Shown piece after piece: positions 26,829 to 34,441 of a DNA stretch of 61,664 nt. Position 1 is the stretch's first letter. The number at the start of each line of letters is the position of its first letter. The stretch lies in the NCBI RefSeq assembly GCF_036388275.1, contig NZ_DASVSF010000075.1:1-61664 (forward strand), given 5' to 3'. Both the position numbers and the translations under genes were made by a program. The notes beneath the pieces are model-generated. The model was not told where the DNA came from. It did not search any database and worked only from the letters and a program-made list of their open reading frames with translations. This DNA comes from Longimicrobium sp. Its GTDB lineage: Bacteria > Gemmatimonadota > Gemmatimonadetes > Longimicrobiales > Longimicrobiaceae.

Positions 26829-27779
26829 TCAGTGGGGGGCCGGCGCCGGTGCCGCCGCACCCGCGGCACGGCCGCGGGCCGTCCACAGCGAGGCCGCGAT
26901 GGAGCCGCCGATGAGGGTGGCGATCACGCCCAGCGACACCGCCGTGGGCACCTTCACCACGTCCAGCAGCATCATCTTGCCGCCCACGAACACCAGCACC
27001 ATCGACAGGCCGTACTTCAGGTACACGAACTTGTGCACCACGCCGGCCAGCAGAAAGTACATGCTGCGCAGCCCCAGGATGGCGAACACGTTGGACGTGT
27101 AGACCAGGAACGGGTCCTTGGTGATGGCGAAGATGGCCGGAATGCTGTCGATGGCGAACACCAGGTCCGTCACCTCCACCAGCAGCAGCACCAGGAAGAG
27201 CGGCGTGGCCATCCGCTTTCCGTTCTCCACCGTCCAGAACTTCTGCCCGTCGTACCGCGAGCTGATGGGAAGCCAGCGGCGCGCCGTCTTCACCACCACG
27301 TTGTTCTCCAGGTCCACCGCCTCGTCCTTGCGCACGGCCATCTTGATGCCGGTGAGCAGCAGGATGCCGCCGAAGACGTAGATCACCCAGTGCCAGCGCT
27401 CCAGCGCGTACGCCCCCGCGCCGATGAACGCGCCGCGCATGACCAGCGCGCCCAGGATGCCCCAGAACAGCACCCGGTGCTGGTAGATGGACGGCACGGC
27501 GAAGTACGAGAAGATCATGGCGATGACGAAGATGTTGTCTACCGCCAGCGACTTCTCCACCAGGTAGCCCGTCAGGAACTCCAGCCCGGCCTGCGGGCCG
27601 GCGTACAGGTAGATGGCGACGTTGAACAACATCGCCACCGTCACCCACACAGCGCTCCACGCGGCCGCCTCCTTGAGCTTCACCTCGTGCGCGCGGCGGT
27701 GGAACACCCCCAGGTCCAGCGCCAGCATCAGCAGCACGAACGCGTTGAAGCCCACCCAGAACCAGATGCTCGTCGCCAC
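26829..27779 (-). CDS. TerC/Alx-family membrane protein, probable Mn2+ exporter
   Basis: A 316-residue protein with about eight membrane segments. TerC signatures are visible: LVEKSLAVDNIFVIAMIF, GALVMRGAFIG, VEVTDLVFAIDSIPAIFAIT and YTSNVFAILGLRSMYFLL, with the acidic residues of the substrate path. The GTG at 27779 is preceded by GAGGGA. A yybP-ykoY-type Mn2+ riboswitch lies in the leader, which points to manganese export or metalation of exported enzymes rather than tellurite resistance. The stop is 27 bases before the sbtA remnant. Confidence 0.92.
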   Translation of the reverse strand: MATSIWFWVGFNAFVLLMLALDLGVFHRRAHEVKLKEAAAWSAVWVTVAMLFNVAIYLYAGPQAGLEFLTGYLVEKSLAVDNIFVIAMIFSYFAVPSIYQHRVLFWGILGALVMRGAFIGAGAYALERWHWVIYVFGGILLLTGIKMAVRKDEAVDLENNVVVKTARRWLPISSRYDGQKFWTVENGKRMATPLFLVLLLVEVTDLVFAIDSIPAIFAITKDPFLVYTSNVFAILGLRSMYFLLAGVVHKFVYLKYGLSMVLVFVGGKMMLLDVVKVPTAVSLGVIATLIGGSIAASLWTARGRAAGAAAPAPAPH

Positions 27780-27828
27780 AGATCCCTCGTTGCCGTGGGG
27801 CCGCCATGCGGCCCGGTGCCCTTCTCAG

Positions 27829-27945
27829 GTGGTCTTGCCCAGGACGGATTTCGTTCGTCCCCGCCGGCCGGGGGCGCATGGGCGCCCCGGGGTGGCGGCC
27901 GGCGGCTCCGGCGCGGCGTCGCGCGGCCGGAGGGCTACTCCCCAC
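27829..27945 (-). promoter_or_regulatory. yybP-ykoY manganese riboswitch
   Basis: On the minus strand the leader reads GUGGGGAGUAGCC at its 5' end and GGGCAAGACCACC at its 3' end. These are the two conserved Mn2+-binding loop motifs of this class (GGGGAGUAGC and GCAAGACC), and the flanking P1 strands GUGG/CCAC pair. The GC-rich segment between can form the remaining helices. A perfect 7-bp hairpin at 27798-27814 (GGGCCGC/GCGGCCC) lies between the aptamer and the GTG and may be the expression platform. Confidence 0.85.
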
Positions 27946-28172
27946 GTCAGCGAATCTGTCGGGAATCCCCTACGCCATCAACCTCCGTAACCAGTGTCCG
28001 TTCGTGTTGATGCCCCATCGCCCTCTTGTCCGAAATCGACGCAAATGATGGATGTGCAACAATTTGACTGGATGCAGCAATCGCGTACTCATAAGCAAAA
28101 GCTATGGATCGTGGTAGAAACGTGCATGATCCGCCGCGGGCGCCGGAAGGGGTCGAGAGATGTGGATGCGAA

Positions 28173-28202
28173 GAGGCCCCCCGGCACGGGCCGGAGGGCC
28201 TC
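28173..28202 (-). terminator. Terminator hairpin of the LysR gene
   Basis: GAGGCCCCCCGGC (28173-28185) pairs with GCCGGAGGGCCTC (28190-28202) with one mismatch, about 30 bases after the leftward stop at 28231. The remaining stretch up to 27946 is the AT-richer promoter and leader region of the TerC gene. Confidence 0.75.
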
Positions 28203-28230
28203 CTTCGAACAGGAGCGACGCAAGCCGCCG

Positions 28231-29211
28231 TTACGCCTCCACGACCTCTTCGACCGCCACGCCGTCCGGCGCCGCGGGCTCGTCCTGCTTTCGGTCGCGG
28301 GGCCGGCGCCGGGCGGTGAACAGGCTTTCGCGCGCGGCCTGCGAGATGGCCAGCACGGCGGGGTGCTTCAGCCGCCGCTCCACCGAGATGGCATAGAACC
28401 GTTCGCGGACCTCGTCCGCGCGCCCGACGACGGACACCGCGTACTGCCGCCGGATCTCGGGCTCGATGGCGGACGGCCCCGCGAACAGGCCGATCCCCGC
28501 CTGCCCGAACGTCTTCAGCAGCGCGCTGTCGCCCACCTCGGCCACCACGCGCGGGCGAACGCCGGCGTCGTCGAACCACTGCGCCAGCGAGCGGCGCAGC
28601 GTGGTGCCCTCCGTCGGCAGCAGCATGGGCGCGCCATCCAGCGACCGCGGAAAGTCCGGCGCATATGCTTCCGCCAGCGACGGCGCGCCGAAGAAGGTGA
28701 TCCCGCACTCGCCCAGCAGGTGGTTGAAGGCGCGCACCGGCGCCGTCGCCGGCAGCGGCGAGTCGGTGAGCACCATGTCTATCTCGTGGATGCTGAGCTC
28801 CGCGAACAGGCGCTCGGGACGGTCGTCGTGCACCACCAGCTGCGTGGGCGGCTCCATGTTGAGCGCGGGCGCCAGCAGGCGATACGCCAGCAGCTTGGGA
28901 AAGGCGTCCGTCACCCCGACGGTGAGCCGCATGGGCTTGCCGGTGGGGCGGCCGCGCAGCGTCTCGGCCAGCTCGTGCCCCAGCCCGAAGATCTCGTCCG
29001 CGTACTTCTGCGCGGTGCGGCCGGCCTCCGTGAGCGCCAGCCCGCGGCCGGCACGCACGAACAGGGGCTCGCCCAGCTGCTGCTCCAGCTTCTGAAGCTG
29101 CGCGCTGATGGCGGGCTGGGTGACGTGCAGCACCTTTGCGGCGCGCGCGATGCTCCCCTCGCGCGCCACGGTCCAGAAGTACTGCAGGTGGCGGTAGTTG
29201 AGCGAGGGCAC
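28231..29211 (-). CDS. LysR-family regulator, NhaR-like
   Basis: A 326-residue regulator. The winged helix-turn-helix occupies the first 60 residues and matches NhaR-type activators closely (LNYRHLQYFWTVAREGSIARAA, then LHVTQPAISAQLQKLE). The C-terminal half is a periplasmic-binding-protein-like effector domain. GTG 29211 was chosen because it puts the family N-terminus at residue 4; the open frame continues to an ATG at 29319 but that part is low-complexity. It is divergent from an exported carbonic anhydrase, which is a likely target. Ions such as Na+ or bicarbonate are plausible signals. Confidence 0.85.
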   Translation of the reverse strand: MPSLNYRHLQYFWTVAREGSIARAAKVLHVTQPAISAQLQKLEQQLGEPLFVRAGRGLALTEAGRTAQKYADEIFGLGHELAETLRGRPTGKPMRLTVGVTDAFPKLLAYRLLAPALNMEPPTQLVVHDDRPERLFAELSIHEIDMVLTDSPLPATAPVRAFNHLLGECGITFFGAPSLAEAYAPDFPRSLDGAPMLLPTEGTTLRRSLAQWFDDAGVRPRVVAEVGDSALLKTFGQAGIGLFAGPSAIEPEIRRQYAVSVVGRADEVRERFYAISVERRLKHPAVLAISQAARESLFTARRRPRDRKQDEPAAPDGVAVEEVVEA

Positions 29212-29377
29212 GGGTGAACGGGGAACGGGTGGCGGCGCGGCGGAGCGCCATCCATCAGCGAAAGCGATGGATCCGCTAACGATTATGCATTTGTGCTCGG
29301 CTGTCAAAGGTGTGATCATGGTTGGCGTCCGGCGGCCCTATGCGCCAGTCATCCACCCCGAACCGCACCGATATCGC

Positions 29378-30091
29378 ATGAACGCCACCGATCCGCTGGC
29401 CGAGCCCGTCTCCCGCCGCCGCGCGCTGGGCCTCCTTTCGCTTTCGGGCGCCGCCGTGGCCGCGGGTGGCGCTCTGCCCATGCCGCTGCTCGCCGCCGCC
29501 GACGACGCGCTTCCGCCCATCCGCAATCCGGCCCAGGCGATGGCCGAGCTGATGGCGGGCAACCGGCGCTTCGTCGAGGGGCGCGCCGTGGGGCCCAACC
29601 GCAACATGGCCCGCGTGCGCGAGGTGTCCACCGGCCAGGCGCCGTTCGCCGCCGTGCTCTCGTGCGCCGACTCGCGCGTGCCACCGGAAATCGTGTTCGA
29701 CCAGGGCTTCGGCGACGTGTTCGTGTGCCGCGCGGCAGGGAACATCGTCACCCCGGAGCTGATCGGCAGCCTGGAGTTCGGCACGCTGGTGCTGGGGGCC
29801 AAGGCGCTGGTGGTGCTGGGCCACACGCACTGCGGCGCCGTGAAGGCCACCATCGCCGGCCAGGCGGTGCCCGGGCAGATCAGCACGCTGTACCGCCACA
29901 TCCGCCCGGCGGTGGACCGCTCGGCCACGCGCGAGCTGGAGGACGTGGCGCGCCACAACGTACGGATCCAGGCGGAGCTGCTGCGCACGTCGTCGCCCGT
30001 GATCGCGCAGCTGATCGCGGAGGAAAAGCTGGTGGTGGCGGGCGGCGTCTACGACCTGGAGACGGGCCGGGTTACCCTGCTGGAGGGGTGA
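29378..30091 (+). CDS. Exported beta-class carbonic anhydrase
   Basis: A 237-residue enzyme for the interconversion of CO2 and bicarbonate. Zinc ligands are visible: Cys96 with the Asp-Arg dyad in SCADSR, and His151 and Cys154 in GHTHCG. The ATG at 29378 starts a twin-arginine-like leader (SRRRALGLLSLSGAAVAAGG), so the enzyme should work in the periplasm. It lies opposite an NhaR-like LysR gene and 2 to 3 kb from the SbtB/SbtA remnant. A strong terminator follows. Confidence 0.93.
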   Translation: MNATDPLAEPVSRRRALGLLSLSGAAVAAGGALPMPLLAAADDALPPIRNPAQAMAELMAGNRRFVEGRAVGPNRNMARVREVSTGQAPFAAVLSCADSRVPPEIVFDQGFGDVFVCRAAGNIVTPELIGSLEFGTLVLGAKALVVLGHTHCGAVKATIAGQAVPGQISTLYRHIRPAVDRSATRELEDVARHNVRIQAELLRTSSPVIAQLIAEEKLVVAGGVYDLETGRVTLLEG

Positions 30092-30128
30092 CCGGCAGGC
30101 GCAGGCGTCCCCGGACGCGTGAAGGAGA

Positions 30129-30166
30129 CGAACCCGCCGGCGTCGCTGCCGGCGGGTTCGCTTTTT
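30129..30166 (+). terminator. Rho-independent terminator of the carbonic anhydrase gene
   Basis: Arms CGAACCCGCCGGC (30129-30141) and GCCGGCGGGTTCG (30148-30160) are exact complements with a 6-base loop, followed directly by CTTTTTC. Confidence 0.92.
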
Positions 30167-30349
30167 CATACGTCCATGGCGGGTGATGTGGCCCGGGGAA
30201 ACCTGTAGGATGAGTCGGGTTGTGGATTCAGCTTGGGAAATGTATCCTGCGGCGTGCCGTCCCGCGTCGCGCCCGTGGCTGATTCTGGTTGGCCTGATGG
30301 GCAGAATGCGGTGTGATGATCCCACCTGATTGCTGCAGAGTCTCCCGTC

Positions 30350-30739
30350 ATGAGTGCCTGTCCGTTCTGTGATCCGCGGCCGGATGGCATCGTCGAGCAG
30401 GATCGGCATTCCGTGGCGCTGCGAGACCGCTATCCCGTCGCAGAGGGACATACTCTCGTGATCCCCCGCCGGCACGTCGAGAGTGCCTTCGAGCTGGATG
30501 CGGACGAACTGGCCTCACTCTGGGGGCTCGTGGCACGCGTCCGCGGCGCCTTGGCGGCGGAGCTGACGGCCGACGCTTTTACGGTGGGACTGAACGACGG
30601 CATCGCGGCGGGCCAGACCGTCATGCACGCGCACGTGCACGTCATTCCTCGCCGGGCCGGCGACGTGGACGATCCACGCGGCGGAATCCGGTGGGTGATC
30701 CCCGCCAGGGCGGCGTACTGGAACGATCCCGCCCGATGA
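30350..30739 (+). CDS. HIT-family nucleotide hydrolase
   Basis: A 129-residue protein with the histidine triad HAHVHVIPR near residue 94-102 and the N-terminal Zn-type CPFC seen in many HIT hydrolases. GHTLVIPRRHVES is also typical. The family splits nucleoside phosphoramidates, dinucleoside polyphosphates or nucleotidylated substrates. Its TGA overlaps the ATG of an HNH nuclease by 4 bases, so the two are expressed together. The pairing suggests a role in nucleotide signalling or defence rather than housekeeping. Confidence 0.92.
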   Translation: MSACPFCDPRPDGIVEQDRHSVALRDRYPVAEGHTLVIPRRHVESAFELDADELASLWGLVARVRGALAAELTADAFTVGLNDGIAAGQTVMHAHVHVIPRRAGDVDDPRGGIRWVIPARAAYWNDPAR

Positions 30740-31779
30740 GCCTTCCGCCACCGACCGCCGCGGAGCAGGTCCGATTTCTCCAGCAGCTTCAGCGCATCCT
30801 GTCGGACGGAGGGTTCGTCGCGACGTACAAGTTCGCGCTTTTGCACGCGCTGGCTGATCTGGCCGTGATGCGGGGGAGTGACACCGGCGATGAACTTCCG
30901 CTCGAAACCCGCGACATCAGCGAGCAGCTGATCGAGCTGTACTGGCGACAGGCGGCCCCGTTCCCCTCGGAAAGTCCCGCGATTCTCCAGCAGAACACCG
31001 GCAGACAGGCCGCGATCGTCTCCAGCATCACGACGGCTCGCGCGCTGTACGGCGACCAACTCGGAATGCTCAAGCAGAACCGCCGGGGATGGGAAGCACT
31101 CGTCCGCAAGGTAGACGGCACGTTGCGGGAGATGCCGCTGTGGAGGCTGCAGACGGTGGGACAGGAGAAGCTCGATTTTCTGTACGAGAACGTCGGCGGC
31201 GGCGATCGGATCGTGCTGAACCCCGGCGTAGCCTATTGTTTTCGAGCGTTCTACGACCTGATCCTGGATCTGGTTCGGGGAGCGTGGCTGCGGTTCGTGC
31301 GGTCGAAGAACCTGCGCGTTCTGGGAAGCACGGTGGACCTTTCCGCCTTCCTGTTCGGAACCGAGCGTTCGAACCTTGCCCTGTATCACCCAATCCTGAC
31401 GGAAGTACAACGGGGAGAATGCTTCTATTGCGGCAATCGACTTAATGGTGGAGCGGCCGTGGACCACTTCATTCCATGGTCGCGATACCCTGTAGACCTT
31501 GGGCACAACTTCGTGCTCGCGCATGGACCGTGCAATTCGAGCAAAGCGGACCACCTCGCGGCGGAGGCTCATCTCCATCGCTGGCTCTTTCGCAACGAGA
31601 CGCTCGGGGATGAGCTGGCGTCGTCCTTCAAGAGTGTGGGCGCGTTACATGACTGGAGTGCATCTCGCGAGGTTGCGTTCTGGGCATATGGCAACGCAGA
31701 TCGCCTGGACAGCCTGGTGTGGCGTGGGGGCAAAGTGCTGGAGCGGCTCTCGCCTCAGTGGAGGAACCTGTTCGCATAG
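30736..31779 (+). CDS. HNH endonuclease, coupled to a HIT protein
   Basis: A 347-residue protein. Residues 1-220 are a helical region without a recognised family. The nuclease domain starts with a Zn pair in CFYCGNRL near residue 229, then VDHFIPWSR, and GHNFVLAHGPCNSSKADHL; the Asp-His, Asn and second Cys are in the order expected of an HNH fold. The GC content and codon bias are lower than in neighbours, which suggests transfer. A comparable layout occurs in restriction and anti-phage nucleases; the target is unknown. Confidence 0.88.
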   Translation: MSLPPPTAAEQVRFLQQLQRILSDGGFVATYKFALLHALADLAVMRGSDTGDELPLETRDISEQLIELYWRQAAPFPSESPAILQQNTGRQAAIVSSITTARALYGDQLGMLKQNRRGWEALVRKVDGTLREMPLWRLQTVGQEKLDFLYENVGGGDRIVLNPGVAYCFRAFYDLILDLVRGAWLRFVRSKNLRVLGSTVDLSAFLFGTERSNLALYHPILTEVQRGECFYCGNRLNGGAAVDHFIPWSRYPVDLGHNFVLAHGPCNSSKADHLAAEAHLHRWLFRNETLGDELASSFKSVGALHDWSASREVAFWAYGNADRLDSLVWRGGKVLERLSPQWRNLFA

Positions 31780-31927
31780 CCATAGCTGAACTACGTCACC
31801 GCGAGGATGCCTTGCGGGGCAGTCAGCAACCGCCCGTCAGGCCGCGTCAGCGAGAGGGGAGGCGTGGAACATGCCTCCGGCGTCCTTCGCCACACCGCCA
31901 CCACGTCTACGTCAGCACCCATCCGCC

Positions 31928-32556
31928 ATGCGTCGTCTCACTCACGCGCTCCCGCTCCCGCTCCTGGTCCTGGCTGCCTGCACGGCCGCCCAGCCGCCGG
32001 CGCAGCCCTCGCCGCTCCCGCCGCCGCCCGTCCACGCGCCGGCCGATCCGGCTCCCGCTCCGGCGCCGCCGGTCGAGGAGGCGCTTGCGCCGGCTCCCTG
32101 GGACCAGCCGCCGCTCTCATCCGCGGAGGCGCCCGGGGTGCTCCTGGTGCAGTGGCGGCAGGCGGAGAACCGCGCAACCTGCGCTCCGCTCGCTCCTGTT
32201 TCGCTGGAGCCGCACACGGGTGCCCGGGTGCGTGCCGCGCAGTTCAGCGGCGGGTGGGCGATCGCCTACGACCTGCCGGGGCAGCGCAGCGCGTTCGGCA
32301 TCGCGGGCACGGGCTCCAGCGCCCGGACGATTCCTACTCCGATTGGCCTCATCTGCTGCGCTGGCTCGATGGAAGCACGGCTGGCTACGGCCCGGAGGGC
32401 GGAACGGGTCCCAACCAGCTCGCTTATCTGCGCATCCCCGGCCAGCAGTGCCTATACAACGTGTGGTCCAACCTGGGACCCGAGCACCTCGTCCAACTGC
32501 TGGAACGGCTCCGGTTCGTGAATGTGGCGGGGCAGGGCACCGCCGCACGTCCGTAG
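31928..32556 (+). pseudogene. Lipoprotein gene with a frameshift
   Basis: The 5' half encodes a signal peptide with lipobox (PLLVLAAC), a Pro/Ala-rich linker, then a folded segment ending near GQRSAFGIAG. That frame then gives unlikely protein to 32521. The plausible continuation is in the frame one base back: PDDSYSDWPHLLRWLDG, GPNQLAYLRIPGQQ, YNVWSNLGPEHLVQLLERL, stop TAG at 32554. A single missing base between about 32300 and 32345 explains both. It could be a real decay or a sequencing error. No family recognised. Confidence 0.75.
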
Positions 32557-32582
32557 CCGGGATCGGGGCGCGACTCGACGCG

Positions 32583-33347
32583 TCAGGCCAGACCGAGCGC
32601 GGCGCGAACGCGGTCGCGGTAGGTGCGCCCGGTGGTCACCTTGGCGCCGTCCGCCAGGATGAGCACGTAGTCGCCGTTGAACCAGGGCTCCACCTGGCGC
32701 ACGCTCGCCAGGTTGACCACGGTGGAGCGGCTCACCCGCACGAAGCGCCCGGGCGGAAGGCGCGCCTCGAACGCCGTCAGCGTCTCGCGGAACTCCACCC
32801 GCTCGCGCCCGGCGTAAAGGGTCAGCGTGTTGCCGTCCGCCTCCACGCGGTCGATGGTGGCCGGGTCCAGCAGCAGCACCCGGGTGCCGGTGCGCACCGC
32901 CACCCGTGCCGGCGCGCCCGCGCCCATGCCCCGGAGAACGGCGTGGAGTTGAGCCTGGATCTCGGATGCGGACCGCGTCGACAGCCGCTCCCGCGCGCGG
33001 GCGAGCGTCGCGGCCAAGCGCTCGCGCTGCACGGGCTTCAGCAGGTAGTCCAGCGCGTTCACCTCGAAGGCGCGGATGGCGTGCTCGTCGTACGCGGTGA
33101 CGAAGATCACAAGCGGGCACTCGTCACCCAGCGCGGCCACCAGCTCGAAGCCCGTCATCTCGGGCATCTGGATGTCGAGGAACAGCAGGTCCGGCCGCTC
33201 TCGCTCGATGGCGGGAACGGCCTCCCGCGGATCATCGTACGTACCCACCAGCCGTACCCCGGGCACCTCCGCCAGCAGCGACGACAGGCGCTTGAGCGCG
33301 GGTGGCTCGTCGTCGACGGCGATGGCGCGCCACACCGTATCCGTCAT
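32583..33347 (-). CDS. LytTR-family response regulator
   Basis: A 254-residue regulator with an N-terminal receiver (acidic pair VDDEP, acceptor Asp58 in LLFLDIQMPEMTG, FVTAYDEHA, KP) and a C-terminal LytTR DNA-binding domain (about residues 150-254: TRVLLLDPATIDRVEADGN, FVRVSRSTVVNL). ATG 33347 overlaps the stop of the sensor kinase by 4 bases. Its targets are probably direct repeats upstream of promoters; its own operon is a candidate. Confidence 0.94.
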   Translation of the reverse strand: MTDTVWRAIAVDDEPPALKRLSSLLAEVPGVRLVGTYDDPREAVPAIERERPDLLFLDIQMPEMTGFELVAALGDECPLVIFVTAYDEHAIRAFEVNALDYLLKPVQRERLAATLARARERLSTRSASEIQAQLHAVLRGMGAGAPARVAVRTGTRVLLLDPATIDRVEADGNTLTLYAGRERVEFRETLTAFEARLPPGRFVRVSRSTVVNLASVRQVEPWFNGDYVLILADGAKVTTGRTYRDRVRAALGLA

Positions 33348-34441
33348 CCGTGCTCCCCCGCAGCGGCGTTCTCCTGGAGCGGAACCGAAACCGTCACCCG
33401 GAACTCGTTCTCCCCCTCCACCAGTTCCACCCCCTGCCGGTCGCCGAACATCTGGCTGAGCCGCGCCCGTGTGTTGGAAAGGCCGATGCCGGAGCCCGCG
33501 TCGTGCTGCCGCCCCGCGCCGCGTCCGCGGCTGTTCGCCACGCTCACCACCAGCATGCCGTCGCGCGCGGCCGCATCCACCGAAATCCACCCTGGTCCCC
33601 CGTGCCGCGCCACCCCGTAGGCCACCGCGTTCTCCACCAGGGGCTGCAGGAGCATGGAGGGCACCAGCGCCGCCTCCACCTCCGGTGGCACCGCGTAATG
33701 CACCGTCAGCCGCCCGCCGTAGCGCACTTCGTGGATGGCCAGGTAGTGGCGCACCATCTCCATCTCGCGGAGGAGGGCCACCTGGTGCTCGGGCCCGCGG
33801 TGAAGCACCAGGCGAAGCAGCTCGCTCAGCCGCACCACCATGGCCTCGGCCACGTCGGGCTCGTCGCGCACGTGGGCGGCGATGGCGTTGAGCGTGTTGA
33901 ACAGAAAGTGCGGCTGCACCTGCATCTTCAGGGCGCGCAGCTCCGCCTCGGCCAGCTGCGCCGCCAGGTGCGAGGCGGCAACCTCGCGGTCGCGCAGGGT
34001 GCGGTGGTACAGCAGCGCATGGCACGCCGCGACGCCCATGCAGAAGGCGAGCAGGTTCACCGCCGCGCGGTTCAGCAGCAGGTGCTCGAAGGCGATCCAC
34101 AGCGGGCGGCGGTCCCCCGGCGGGTCGCCCAGCCACACGATGGGCGCGGCGATCAGCAGGGTGTGCGCGAGGGTGAGGAGGATGGCCGCGCCCCCGTACA
34201 CCGCCAGCGCGCGGCCCCAGCGGTCCGCGCGGATGGGCATGCGCGCGCAGAGCCGCACGATGGCGGGCGCCAGCAGGGCCCATCCGTACCAGGGAACAAG
34301 GTGCAGGGCCAGCGTCGCCAGGACGGGCGGATCCTGGTCTCGCACCAGGTGCTGCACCACCCCCTGCGTGGCGAACACCACGCCGATGAAGGTGGCGGCC
34401 AGGAACGCGGCCGCCCACACCCGGGCGAGCGGCAGGCTCAC
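33344..34441 (-). CDS. LytS-like sensor histidine kinase
   Basis: A 365-residue kinase with four predicted membrane helices in residues 5-145, a short coiled-coil linker, and a His_kinase domain with QPHFLFNTLNAI (His178). The HATPase region includes MLLQPLVENAVAYG and GSGIGLSNTRARL. This is the AlgZ/LytS class that pairs with LytTR regulators, and the cognate regulator is the next gene. The ATG overlaps the stop of the amidohydrolase gene by 4 bases, so three genes form one coupled operon. Confidence 0.94.
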   Translation of the reverse strand: MSLPLARVWAAAFLAATFIGVVFATQGVVQHLVRDQDPPVLATLALHLVPWYGWALLAPAIVRLCARMPIRADRWGRALAVYGGAAILLTLAHTLLIAAPIVWLGDPPGDRRPLWIAFEHLLLNRAAVNLLAFCMGVAACHALLYHRTLRDREVAASHLAAQLAEAELRALKMQVQPHFLFNTLNAIAAHVRDEPDVAEAMVVRLSELLRLVLHRGPEHQVALLREMEMVRHYLAIHEVRYGGRLTVHYAVPPEVEAALVPSMLLQPLVENAVAYGVARHGGPGWISVDAAARDGMLVVSVANSRGRGAGRQHDAGSGIGLSNTRARLSQMFGDRQGVELVEGENEFRVTVSVPLQENAAAGEHG

